In this document: positions 21,935-30,299 of the stretch, piece by piece
How positions within the stretch are numbered: the first letter of the stretch is position 1
How the letters are laid out: the number at the start of each line of letters is the position of its first letter
NCBI RefSeq assembly: GCF_009811315.1
Contig: NZ_BLID01000001.1
Location: 372,001 to 436,000, forward strand
Direction of reading: 5' to 3'
Length of the DNA: 64,000 bases
From: Vibrio atypicus
GTDB lineage: Bacteria; Pseudomonadota; Gammaproteobacteria; Enterobacterales; Vibrionaceae
Translations under genes and position numbers: made by a program
The notes under the pieces: model-generated
Seen by the model: only the letters and a program-made list of their open reading frames with translations
Database searches by the model: none
Told to the model about the DNA's origin: nothing

Positions 21935-22454
21935 GTTTAAGTCCTTTTATTTTTAATTGAACGGTTAGTTAAATATAAAATGCCTTAAAACTCATTTGTA
22001 CTCAAATAATTTATTTATAAAAAAGGAGAAATTAGCACAATATCTTGCAAATCATCATTGGTGTACAAACCAATAACCCTAAAAACCCAACAGTGTTAAC
22101 ACTCTATTTACACCCACAGGAGCACTCTAATAAATCAATAAAATTCAATATCTTAAATAATATCCTTATTAATACCAAAACCCAAACCACCAGCCAAAGA
22201 AGCGTTAAATTGGCATATAAATCAGTTCAGCAGGATCCACCAAACAAAAAATTAGTTAGAGCACTAATTATTTTCATTCGAAACAAAATAACACCCTGTA
22301 ATTTACGTTCACCCACAAAGCGCACCTTGAGATGAAAACAAAATATTATCAATTATATAATTTATGATAATTTAACTTTATTCAAAAACGCTCGTAAACT
22401 CTCTTCCATCGAAACAGAACACGAATTAGTCATCACAGTTTTTGGAGCAGAATT
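21935..22454. other. Intergenic region between betI and a VOC gene
   Basis: 520 bp, AT-rich with unusual A/C-rich runs. It holds the BetI operator on the left. A perfect 7-bp inverted repeat AATTAGT/ACTAATT sits at 22250-22269. A plus-strand frame at 22045-22335 has no ribosome site and a low-complexity product, and I do not regard it as a gene. The promoter of the VOC gene should be near 22330-22430. Confidence 0.55.
21951..21974 (-). promoter_or_regulatory. Probable BetI operator
   Basis: An imperfect palindrome of 24 bp, TTTTAATTGAAC followed by GGTTAGTTAAAT, with 8 of 12 positions symmetric. It lies 17 bp upstream of betI, where an autoregulated TetR-type repressor should bind. The call rests on symmetry and position. 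Confidence 0.5.
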
Positions 22455-22946
22455 ATGAAAATGAATCACGTAGGCATCATGGTTGGCGATATGGATAAAG
22501 CAGTAGAGTTCTACACTAAAGCGCTTGGCCTTCGCATCGTAATGAACAACACAAAAGTCGTCGAAGAGCGCGAATCAGCGATCGGTCGTATGTGTATCGC
22601 GGTATTTGGCGAGGGCTTTAAAGGCTTCAACATCGCTCACCTTGTGACCAGCGACGGTATTGGTGTTGAACTGTTCGAAATGAAAGAGCGTCAAGAACGC
22701 CATGAAGTCGACTTCTCTCGCCTAGGCATCTTCCATTTCTGTCTGCAATTACCAAAAGAGCAGTTTGATTCGGCGATTCAGCGCGTAGAAGAGTTTGGCG
22801 GTAAGGTTCGCATGGACATTATGCGCTACCACCCAGAAGATGAATTAAAACAAGCACAAATGGTTTACCTCGAAGACCCGTTTGGTAACTTATTTGAGTT
22901 CTACTCACATACTTACGAAGATACTTACGCTTCAGATTACGAATAA
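22455..22946 (+). CDS. VOC (glyoxalase/bleomycin resistance) family protein
   Basis: This 163-aa single-domain protein has paired beta-alpha-beta-beta-beta modules. MNHVGIMVGDMDKAVEFYTKALGLRI forms the first and LGIFHFCLQLP to YLEDPFGNLFEFYSH the second. Candidate metal ligands are His4, Glu in GVELFEM, His in FHFC and Glu in LFEFYSH. The ribosome site TTTGGAG precedes ATG 22455. It stands alone with its own terminator. The reaction is unknown. Confidence 0.88.
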   Translation: MKMNHVGIMVGDMDKAVEFYTKALGLRIVMNNTKVVEERESAIGRMCIAVFGEGFKGFNIAHLVTSDGIGVELFEMKERQERHEVDFSRLGIFHFCLQLPKEQFDSAIQRVEEFGGKVRMDIMRYHPEDELKQAQMVYLEDPFGNLFEFYSHTYEDTYASDYE

Positions 22947-22989
22947 CAAACAGCTTAAGACAACCCCGTTGGCGCGTTTTCCCAAACGC

Positions 22990-23025
22990 AAAAAGCCACC
23001 TCTATATCCTAGAGGTGGCTTTTTT
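22990..23025. terminator. Bidirectional terminator after the VOC gene
   Basis: The stem AAAAAGCCACCTCTA/TAGAGGTGGCTTTTT has T runs on both strands and lies between convergent genes. Confidence 0.93.
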
Positions 23026-23065
23026 ACAGCTGTATTTTACTTTTACCGAAGTAAATTCATTTGCG

Positions 23066-24043
23066 TTATAGCGCTCTCGTACGACTTGGTAAGAAAACTT
23101 CGCCTAACATGCAGCGAACGCTACCACCGCCAATATTCTCGATGGTTTGTACATTAAATGGCAGCAAACGACCATGACTTGATAGTTGAACTCGCTGCGC
23201 AGGAGAAAAGGCATCATACGCTGATTGAGACATCGCAATCACTTTCTCGCCATTCACTGTTTCTAGTTGAAGAATGTTGCCACAAAACTGGTTCATCTGT
23301 TCCAGAGAAATGGAGATCACTTGCTTATCTTTCGCTAGAGATTTGATCACAAATCGACGTTCAAATTCTGGGATCACTTCATCACAGATAACACAGAAAT
23401 TTTCACCAATCGCCATCATCACATTAGTATGGTAAATCGGCTTCCCTGATGGTAAAGCTGTTTGGAATGACACTACACGCTCATAGCCAATACGCTCGGC
23501 ATAATCTTCCAAGACTTCACGATCACAACGCTGAGAGAGCGCCGCATAGATAGTGCGATTTGGGTGATCCATCACCATCACACCTGTGCTTTCTAGATGC
23601 GCATCAATATCTAAATACGATGTGAGTGAATCTAATGATTTAACCTGTCGGCCCGCGAATTCAAGTGTTTCTCTCAAAGCATCGGGTTTTACTTCTTGTT
23701 GGCGATTATTACAAGCCATAGGGAACGTGTACAGCTCACCTGCTAGTGTTGTACTGAACCAGTTATTTGGGAATACCGCGTCTGGCGTTTCCACTTCTCC
23801 TAGCGGGTAATCAAATACCACAACCTGAACACCTGCTTGGCGCAATTCATCAACCATAGTGCCAAACTCTTGCATCGCGTTACGGCGAATCTCTTCGTTC
23901 GACTCTTTTACTTGATGCTGAAATTCGTTGTCTTTGGCAGTTTCAGCGTTAAAGGCGAATTCTTTTGGCGGTACCATCACTACGCAGTTGGCGTTTTGTA
24001 CCGTTGCTTGTTGTTTTTGTAGTAGGGCTTGCTGTTTCAACAT
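23066..24043 (-). CDS. CtlX-like amidinohydrolase (arginine deiminase-related)
   Basis: About 325 aa from ATG 24043; an in-frame GTG at 24067 would add eight residues but lacks a better ribosome site. Family landmarks are the N-terminal NANCVVMVPPKEFAFNAETA, DAVFPNNWFST, HTNVMMAIGENFCVIC and the C-terminal GGGSVRCMLGEVFLP, which carries the presumed nucleophilic Cys. These match the CtlX/guanidino-group-modifying enzymes, proposed to act on citrulline or related ureido/guanidino compounds. The exact substrate is not known. It stands alone on the minus strand. Confidence 0.8.
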   Translation of the reverse strand: MLKQQALLQKQQATVQNANCVVMVPPKEFAFNAETAKDNEFQHQVKESNEEIRRNAMQEFGTMVDELRQAGVQVVVFDYPLGEVETPDAVFPNNWFSTTLAGELYTFPMACNNRQQEVKPDALRETLEFAGRQVKSLDSLTSYLDIDAHLESTGVMVMDHPNRTIYAALSQRCDREVLEDYAERIGYERVVSFQTALPSGKPIYHTNVMMAIGENFCVICDEVIPEFERRFVIKSLAKDKQVISISLEQMNQFCGNILQLETVNGEKVIAMSQSAYDAFSPAQRVQLSSHGRLLPFNVQTIENIGGGSVRCMLGEVFLPSRTRAL

Positions 24044-24357
24044 CGTGACAAACTCACTTTTTCTCACTTAATGAAGCCAATTGTAGACATAATGTTAAAT
24101 CAACATTTACTGAAGTTACCTATAAAACACATCAGAATTCAGTAATGGTTACTGCAAAAAGCTAAATATGCAGCCCTTTTTATTGACACCATCTCCATTT
24201 ACCTTAAGTGCGTGGATAATATGCAAAATTAAGAATATTCCACTAGTTACATTCTTATTACGAAAAGTATACCATTGCAAAGCCTTCCCAACTTATGGAC
24301 GAACACACTCGTCGTAACGACATTCTCTGTGTCTTTTTGTGCGTTTAGGAAACATGT

Positions 24358-26211
24358 ATGTTTAAAAAATTTGAAGGATTTACCAAACCCTTCCCTGATG
24401 AGGAGCCAAGTCAGCCACCTAGTGGTATTTTTGCTTTTTGTCGATATTACACCCGTGGATATGAAGTCCCGCTGATCATTATGTCTATCATGGCAACCAT
24501 TGTAGCGATCGTTGAAGTATCACTATTTGGTGCGATGGGTAACTTAGTAGATTGGCTATCTACCAGTAACCCTGAAACATTTTGGCAAGATAATAAGAGC
24601 GAGCTCATCTTCTACAGCGTACTTTTGCTCGTCATCATGCCTGTGTTAGTGATTGGTTACTCGTTGCTGATTCACCAAACCTTACTCGGCAACTACCCGA
24701 TGTCGATCCGTTGGCTCGCGCACCGCTACTTACTCAAGCAAAGCTTAAACTTTTACCAAGATGACTTTGCTGGGCGCGTTGCAACGAAAGTAATGCAAAC
24801 CTCACTGGCGGTAAGAGAAACCGTAATGAAGACAATGGATGTATTTGTCTATGTCTCGGTCTACTTTACCTCAATGATTGTGTTACTCGCTCAGGCAGAT
24901 TGGCGTTTGATGATCCCAATGCTCATTTGGTTAGCTTGCTATATCGGAATTCAGATTTACTTTGTTCCCAAGCTAAAAAGTGTTGCTTCGGAGCAAGCTG
25001 ATGCCCGTTCAACCATGACTGGTCGCATTGTAGATAGCTACACCAATATCGCGACGGTAAAACTGTTTTCACACAGTAAACGAGAAACTGAGTATGCAGA
25101 AACAGGCATGCGTGGCTTCTTAGGCACGGTTTACAAACAGATGCGTCTTGTGACAGGCTTTGATGTGGCGGTGGAAATTACCAATTACTTATTGGTGTTT
25201 TCAATTGCCGCGCTTTCTATCTTCTTGTGGATGGACAATTCGATCAGTATCGGGGCGATTGCAATCGCGATTGCGTTGGCGCTTCGTATTAATGGTATGT
25301 CGATGTGGATCATGTGGGAAGTTGGCTCTCTATTTGAGAACATGGGCACCGTCGTCGATGGTATGAAAACTCTCTCAAAACCCATTGATATTCAAGACAA
25401 GCCTGATGCAAAACCAATTGTTGTATCAGAAGGTGGGATTGAATTTGATAACGTCAGCTTCCACTATGGCGACAAAACCAAAGGGGTGATCAGCAACCTC
25501 AACCTTAATATTAAGCCGGGAGAAAAAGTCGGCTTAGTGGGTCGCTCTGGCGCAGGCAAATCGACACTAGTGAATCTACTTTTGCGCTTCCACGATGTTG
25601 AAAGCGGTAAAATCAAGATTGATGGGCAAGTCATCTCTGATGTCACGCAGGACTCGCTACGTGCGGAGATCGGCATGGTGACTCAGGATACGTCACTTTT
25701 GCATCGCTCAATTCGCGATAACATCTTATATGGTAATCCGGATGCCAGCGAAGAAGACCTACTAAGAGCAACCAAGCAGGCACATGCCCACGAGTTTGTT
25801 GAAACCCTTACAGACCCATTTGGCAATGTCGGCTATGACGCTCAAGTTGGTGAGCGAGGAGTCAAACTCTCTGGTGGTCAACGTCAGCGAATTGCAATCT
25901 CTCGTGTGCTACTTAAAGATGCGCCGCTGCTGATCCTTGATGAAGCGACCTCTGCGCTTGATTCGGAAGTCGAAGCTGCAATTCAAGAAAGCCTCAATGA
26001 GCTCATGCAAGGTAAGACCGTGATTGCTATTGCGCACCGCTTATCCACCATTGCAGCAATGGATCGTCTGATTGTATTGGACAAAGGTGAAGTGGTTGAG
26101 CAAGGGACTCACCAAGAGCTCATCCAACGTAATGGTATCTACGCGCAGCTATGGTCACACCAAACGGGTGGCTTTATCGGCGACGATGAAGACCAAAAGC
26201 AGAGTGCATAA
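24358..26211 (+). CDS. ABC exporter, fused permease-ATPase
   Basis: A 617-aa half-transporter, expected to act as a homodimer. Six membrane segments cover residues ~40-340. The nucleotide-binding domain has Walker A GRSGAGKST, Q-loop MVTQDTSLLHRSIRDNILYGN, signature VKLSGGQRQRIAIS, Walker B LLILDEATSALD and H-loop IAIAHRLSTI. It belongs to the MsbA/multidrug type. The substrate is unknown; no neighbour gives a hint. The start is taken at ATG 24358, after GTTTAGGAAACATGT. Confidence 0.92.
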   Translation: MFKKFEGFTKPFPDEEPSQPPSGIFAFCRYYTRGYEVPLIIMSIMATIVAIVEVSLFGAMGNLVDWLSTSNPETFWQDNKSELIFYSVLLLVIMPVLVIGYSLLIHQTLLGNYPMSIRWLAHRYLLKQSLNFYQDDFAGRVATKVMQTSLAVRETVMKTMDVFVYVSVYFTSMIVLLAQADWRLMIPMLIWLACYIGIQIYFVPKLKSVASEQADARSTMTGRIVDSYTNIATVKLFSHSKRETEYAETGMRGFLGTVYKQMRLVTGFDVAVEITNYLLVFSIAALSIFLWMDNSISIGAIAIAIALALRINGMSMWIMWEVGSLFENMGTVVDGMKTLSKPIDIQDKPDAKPIVVSEGGIEFDNVSFHYGDKTKGVISNLNLNIKPGEKVGLVGRSGAGKSTLVNLLLRFHDVESGKIKIDGQVISDVTQDSLRAEIGMVTQDTSLLHRSIRDNILYGNPDASEEDLLRATKQAHAHEFVETLTDPFGNVGYDAQVGERGVKLSGGQRQRIAISRVLLKDAPLLILDEATSALDSEVEAAIQESLNELMQGKTVIAIAHRLSTIAAMDRLIVLDKGEVVEQGTHQELIQRNGIYAQLWSHQTGGFIGDDEDQKQSA

Positions 26212-26233
26212 AAGCGATTATTATCTCTCAATC

Positions 26234-26261
26234 AAAAAAGGAAGCTTCGGCTTCCTTTTTT
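26234..26261. terminator. Bidirectional terminator with TTCG tetraloop
   Basis: AAAAAAGGAAGC-TTCG-GCTTCCTTTTTT is a perfect 12-bp stem with a stable UUCG loop between convergent genes. Confidence 0.95.
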
Positions 26262-26273
26262 ATTTCTAATCGC

Positions 26274-27101
26274 TCAATCGACAAAATGGGATTGATAATA
26301 TTTAGGTGTTACTGCAATGCGTTTTTTGAACTGGCGCTGAAAGTGCGCTTGATCCGAAAAGCCAAGCTCATAAGCCACCTGAGAAATTTCAGCTCCAGAC
26401 TTCAGCATCACCTTAGCTCGCTTGATCTTTTCATCCATCAAATAAGCATGCGGCGGCAAACCAAATTGATTTTTAAAAGCTCGGAGTAATTGGTAACGAC
26501 TCATTCCAGCCTCTTCTGCTAACTCATCAAGGTGATGTAAGTGAGCGACTTCATCAAGCAGTCGTTCTTGCACGCGGCGCAGCGATTCAATAGGTTGACG
26601 GCGAGGTACTGTTTTTTCTGATTGCCCCAGCGACGCTTCAATAAAATCATACAAACACGCCTGAACTTGAAGTGAACTAGATTCACTTTGTAGGGCATTA
26701 AACAGCGCCAAGTAACGACTTTTAATTTGCGGGTTTTGCTCAAAATCAGCCTTAAATGGCGTGTAGTCGAGAGAGTAACCAGGTTTAGCGATTTCTAGTA
26801 CGTCTTGCTGTACGGCCCCCATACGATCGGCCTCAACAAAAAGCATGCTATAAGACCAAGTCCCAGCCTCAGGGTTACATGAATGCACATCAGCGGGGTT
26901 GATCGTGACAATATCGCCTTTGCCAATCGTATGGCTGCGATGTCGATTATGATACTGAGCACGGCCTTGCTGAATAATGCCAAAAGAGAACTCATCATGG
27001 GAATGCGCGCCGTAACAAGCCGTACTTTGATTGGCGACCCGCAGCTCAACCCAAGGCAAGACGGTACTTTGTTTGAAGCTGGCACTCTTGTCCTTTTTCA
27101 T
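26274..27101 (-). CDS. AraC-family transcriptional regulator
   Basis: 275 aa. The N-terminal cupin sensor (HSHDEFSFGIIQQGRAQYHNR, PADVHSCNPE) precedes a C-terminal two-helix AraC domain (HLDELAEEAGMSRYQLLRAFKNQFGLPPHAYLMDEKIKRA and ISQVAYELGFSDQAHFQRQFKKRIAVTPKYY). It lies 37 bp downstream of a LysE-type exporter in the same direction. This pairing is common, and the regulator probably controls the exporter. The effector is unknown. Confidence 0.92.
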   Translation of the reverse strand: MKKDKSASFKQSTVLPWVELRVANQSTACYGAHSHDEFSFGIIQQGRAQYHNRHRSHTIGKGDIVTINPADVHSCNPEAGTWSYSMLFVEADRMGAVQQDVLEIAKPGYSLDYTPFKADFEQNPQIKSRYLALFNALQSESSSLQVQACLYDFIEASLGQSEKTVPRRQPIESLRRVQERLLDEVAHLHHLDELAEEAGMSRYQLLRAFKNQFGLPPHAYLMDEKIKRAKVMLKSGAEISQVAYELGFSDQAHFQRQFKKRIAVTPKYYQSHFVD

Positions 27102-27138
27102 CCTTAGTTCCTTCTCCTTTATTCAGCGCATCCTAACG

Positions 27139-27732
27139 CTATAGCCAAATCATGCTAACAGATATGATAAGAATGATCGCCATGGTTCGATTAAAAAGGC
27201 GTTGCTTCACAGGTTGTGATAAATAGGTCGCAAACAATCGACCAAGCAGTGCCCAAACACCGACACCAACTAAGCAAGCAATTAAAGATACCGTGGTAAA
27301 GATCCAAAGCCATTTTTGCTGCTCGAGTTGACCAACCACATACAGGCTCACTCCCGACATGGCGACGAGCCAAGCTTTAGGATTAAGAACTTGAGTCAAC
27401 GAACCACTCAACCAACCTGAAGTACCGCTACCTTCAATCGATAAAGCTTCGACTGGCGCAAAATAGATTTTGTAAGCGAGGTAGATTAAAAAGCCTGAGC
27501 CGACAAGCTGCATTCCCCTTTCTAATAACGGAAGCCAATGGGTTAAGCTCGCTAATACGCTCCCAGATACAAACACCACCAAAGCGTATGCCACTGAAGC
27601 GCCAACCACATGTTTGAATGCTTCTCCGCTGCCATTCTGCACCGCTGTAGAAGTCGCCAGAATGTTCACGGGCCCAGGAGTCACGGCCCCCACAAAAGCA
27701 AATGCGATCATTGCAATCAAAATACTATCCAT
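27139..27732 (-). CDS. LysE/RhtB-family amino acid exporter
   Basis: A 197-aa membrane protein with five to six hydrophobic segments. The N-terminal GAVTPGPVNILATSTAVQNG and LNPKAWLVAMSG are hallmark motifs of the LysE/RhtB family. It would export an amino acid or derivative driven by the proton gradient. It is co-oriented with the downstream AraC regulator. Confidence 0.9.
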   Translation of the reverse strand: MDSILIAMIAFAFVGAVTPGPVNILATSTAVQNGSGEAFKHVVGASVAYALVVFVSGSVLASLTHWLPLLERGMQLVGSGFLIYLAYKIYFAPVEALSIEGSGTSGWLSGSLTQVLNPKAWLVAMSGVSLYVVGQLEQQKWLWIFTTVSLIACLVGVGVWALLGRLFATYLSQPVKQRLFNRTMAIILIISVSMIWL

Positions 27733-27829
27733 AAAAAATCCTCACTTTTTAGCAAGGCTAATGCATTCTAAAGCACGCTTATTGAACGATATTGCGCGAA
27801 AGTGACGAAAGAGCATTACGACAAGACAT

Positions 27830-27855
27830 AAAAAAGCCGCCAGAGTTAGGCGGCT
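27830..27855 (-). terminator. Terminator of the pirin gene
   Basis: The stem AGCCGCC/GGCGGCT is followed on the minus strand by TTTTTT. It lies about 60 bp downstream of the pirin stop codon. Confidence 0.85.
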
Positions 27856-27916
27856 GTGCAAAGATTGCTTCGGGCAGTGGATGAAGCGAAAGCGCACGGA
27901 TATTGGCTTTTTGACC

Positions 27917-28768
27917 TTAGTAAGTTTCAAAAACGCCAGAGTTGTAGTCACTGATGGTTTGCTCAATTTCAGCCATGGTGTTCATCACGAATGGACCATA
28001 GTGGACAACGGGCTCGTCAATTGGCTCCCCCATAAACAGCAACGCGCCGCTGTTTTGGTTTGATGCTAATTGCACTAGCTCTCCTTTCGATAGCAACACC
28101 ATTTCACCTTGTGTTACCTCGATATCACCCACAGTCACGCCACCTTGGTAAACAAACAGCATCATATTGAAATGCTCTGGTATACCAATTGAGGTTTGCT
28201 GACCACTCACCGCTCGCCAATCGGCAACAGTCAGAGGAACGCCCGTTTTGTCTAGTGGCCCTTGAATCAATTCACCTTCAACGATCAGATCTCCCGCCAA
28301 AACTCGATGCAAACCATGTGTTGCACTGTTTCGTTCAGCAATCGTCTCAGATTGAAAATCAAAATACTGTGCTGGTTTCATCTTGTCGCGTGCAGGCTGA
28401 TTAATCCAAATTTGGAAGCCATGTAGATCGCCCTCTTCCATGATTGGCATTTCACTGTGAATAACACCTCGACCCGCCGCCATCCACTGAGCTCCACCAG
28501 ATTTTAACTCGCCCACATTCCCCATGTGATCGCGGTGTTGAAAATGGCCCTTCATCATATAGGTGAGGGTTTCAATACCGCGGTGCGGATGCGGAGGAAA
28601 ACCACCAACATAGTCGGAGTGTTGATCAGATTTAAGCTCATCGACCATTAAAAACGGCGAAAAGCTTTTATTGTTAAAGCCTGCGACACGAGAGATTTTC
28701 ACACCATCGCCATCGGATGTCGCATGGGCTTTGATACGTTGAATTATTTGTCTTTGCTTGCTCATCAT
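27917..28768 (-). CDS. Pirin family protein
   Basis: About 283 aa from ATG 28768, which follows GAGGGAGAAGA; the upstream GTG at 28783 would put the start inside that ribosome site. The N-terminal pirin cupin has FNNKSFSPFLMVDEL, GGFPPHPHRGIETLTYMMKG and FQHRDHMGN, supplying the metal-binding His/His/His/Glu set (HPHRG, HSEMP). The C-terminal pirin domain is also present. Some pirins show quercetinase activity; the role here is unknown. Confidence 0.92.
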   Translation of the reverse strand: MMSKQRQIIQRIKAHATSDGDGVKISRVAGFNNKSFSPFLMVDELKSDQHSDYVGGFPPHPHRGIETLTYMMKGHFQHRDHMGNVGELKSGGAQWMAAGRGVIHSEMPIMEEGDLHGFQIWINQPARDKMKPAQYFDFQSETIAERNSATHGLHRVLAGDLIVEGELIQGPLDKTGVPLTVADWRAVSGQQTSIGIPEHFNMMLFVYQGGVTVGDIEVTQGEMVLLSKGELVQLASNQNSGALLFMGEPIDEPVVHYGPFVMNTMAEIEQTISDYNSGVFETY

Positions 28769-28867
28769 TCTTCTCCCTCTCACTAATAGACTCAGTGTAT
28801 CTGGCTAGGATTCAAATGTGAGCGGAGGGATTAGAGCCACTTATTCAAAAAAATTGAACAAAGCTAA

Positions 28868-29371
28868 TTAGGTGTATTCTCGTTCTAGCGCCTTTAAACT
28901 CGCAGGAACAATTAACTTATGCATTGGTGCGACAAACAGCATGTAAACACGACCAAGCCAGTTTTTGACATGTACCGCAGTCGTCACATGTAGTGTGACT
29001 TGTTCACCATGAGGAACAAGTAAAAAAGATAAGCGAACGTTTAGATGCTTGTCGCAATCTTCTGCTAGTACTTCATTGGGCGTGAGCTTCACCAACGTAA
29101 AAATACCAATCCGATCACCCGGTTTACAGCTCGCTTCATCAAGATTAGCGGTTAACTCACTCATGGTGCCAAGGTTTTTCAGACCAAATAGAGAGACGAT
29201 ACGATTCCGCAAAGCCATCAATCGATTAACCCAATCAGGCGAGCTTTTCATGAGCGACAAGTAAACATCAAATGCCGACTGCTGACGATTTGGAAGTGTG
29301 ACTGAAAAGCTATCAGCAAAACTTGCGTTGTCTAAGTAAGGTTCAATAAGTGACTGTTCAGAAATTTCCAT
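28868..29371 (-). CDS. DUF2867-like protein
   Basis: A 167-aa soluble protein. The pattern YLDNASFADSFSV followed by GDRIGIFTLVKLTPNEVLAEDCDKHLNVRLSFL and a long aromatic C-terminal segment (TAVHVKNWLGRVYMLFVAPMHKLIV) resembles DUF2867/SRPBCC-like proteins. The function is unknown. It is preceded by GGGTGGGGCAACC before ATG, and by a large perfect inverted repeat on the upstream side. Confidence 0.75.
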   Translation of the reverse strand: MEISEQSLIEPYLDNASFADSFSVTLPNRQQSAFDVYLSLMKSSPDWVNRLMALRNRIVSLFGLKNLGTMSELTANLDEASCKPGDRIGIFTLVKLTPNEVLAEDCDKHLNVRLSFLLVPHGEQVTLHVTTAVHVKNWLGRVYMLFVAPMHKLIVPASLKALEREYT

Positions 29372-29419
29372 GGTTGCCCCACCCTGTTACACATAAAACT
29401 CACACTACTAGACATTACA

Positions 29420-29450
29420 GGTATTGAATACCTTTTTAATATTCAATACC
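29420..29450. repeat. Perfect 11-bp inverted repeat upstream of the DUF2867 gene
   Basis: GGTATTGAATA (29420-29430) and TATTCAATACC (29440-29450) are exact inverse copies separated by nine bases. The left arm is itself part of the smaller palindrome GGTATTGAATACC. There is no T tract directly after it on the minus strand, so it is not a simple terminator of the upstream catB-like gene. It could be an operator or a 5'-leader stem. Confidence 0.7.
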
Positions 29451-29476
29451 TTGGCTTTCTTATTTTAGAGGCTAAG

Positions 29477-30103
29477 TTAGCGAATGGTTTCTTGCCAGTA
29501 ATTGTACAACGAGACGATATCCGCAGAACAAAGATGGCGCATCGCCCCTTTTAGCTGTTCATCAGACCAATACCACCACTGCATTTCAAGCAGCATTTCA
29601 ATCTGCTCCGCGGAGAAACGAGACTTGATATGTCTAGCCGGGTTAGAGCCGACGACTTCATAAGGTGCGACATCTTTGGTGACGACTGCACGACTCGCAA
29701 TCACAGCGCCATCACCAATTTTCACGCCTGCCATGATCATCGCTTCTGAACCAATCCAAACATCGTTACCTATGACGGTATCCCCCATTCGGCAAAACCC
29801 ATCTTGCGCATCGGCGAAGTTTTCATTGTCTTGGTAGAAGAAAGGGAAAGTGCTCACCCAGTCCGTTCGATGGCCTTGGTTACCCGCCATCATGAACACC
29901 GCACCCGAACCAATTGAGCAAAAATTGCCAATAACGAGTTTATCCACATCATCCCGTTCTGGGTTCAAATAACGGGCACAATCATCGAAACCATGACCGT
30001 GATAGTAACCAGAGTAGTAGCTGTGACGGCCAACAATAATGTTAGGATTCGTCACTTGCTGTTGCAGAGGCTTACCTGCAAATGGAGATTCAAAGTAATT
30101 CAT
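29477..30103 (-). CDS. catB: CatB-type xenobiotic O-acetyltransferase
   Basis: A 208-aa left-handed beta-helix acetyltransferase. The N-terminus [11 protein letters not shown] and [23 protein letters not shown] are diagnostic of the CatB (type B chloramphenicol acetyltransferase) group. Hexapeptide repeats ([32 protein letters not shown]) and the catalytic His region GNQGHRTDW are present. It uses acetyl-CoA to acetylate hydroxyl-bearing substrates. No integron attC site or mobile element is visible beside it, so it looks like a resident chromosomal gene. Actual chloramphenicol resistance cannot be assumed. Confidence 0.9.
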   Translation of the reverse strand: MNYFESPFAGKPLQQQVTNPNIIVGRHSYYSGYYHGHGFDDCARYLNPERDDVDKLVIGNFCSIGSGAVFMMAGNQGHRTDWVSTFPFFYQDNENFADAQDGFCRMGDTVIGNDVWIGSEAMIMAGVKIGDGAVIASRAVVTKDVAPYEVVGSNPARHIKSRFSAEQIEMLLEMQWWYWSDEQLKGAMRHLCSADIVSLYNYWQETIR

Positions 30104-30299
30104 AATTTCATTCTTTTCGTTTTTATGAGTTTAATTTCAGCGATCACCCGCAGTACGAGCATAAGACAAAACATGATGACGGTCACTCTGAAATCAGCCG
30201 CTGCCTATCCAGCCCTCACAAACTCACGCCAACGTTGGTATCTGTCTAGCAAAACGCTAATATACGGCATCACTCACGTCACGGATGTACAAAAACAAC

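Noticed and set aside
22045..22335. 96-codon plus-strand frame in the betI-VOC intergenic region
   Set aside because: It has no ribosome site, a low-complexity Asn/Lys/Thr-rich product and AT-rich intergenic composition. There is no coding signal.
29420..29450. Terminator of the catB-like gene
   Set aside because: The stem is AT-rich and the following minus-strand sequence has no T tract.
30131..30194. Imperfect inverted repeat (TTTCAG...CTGAAA) upstream of the catB-like gene
   Set aside because: The arms match only loosely and are far apart, well within chance for a 200-bp AT-rich gap.
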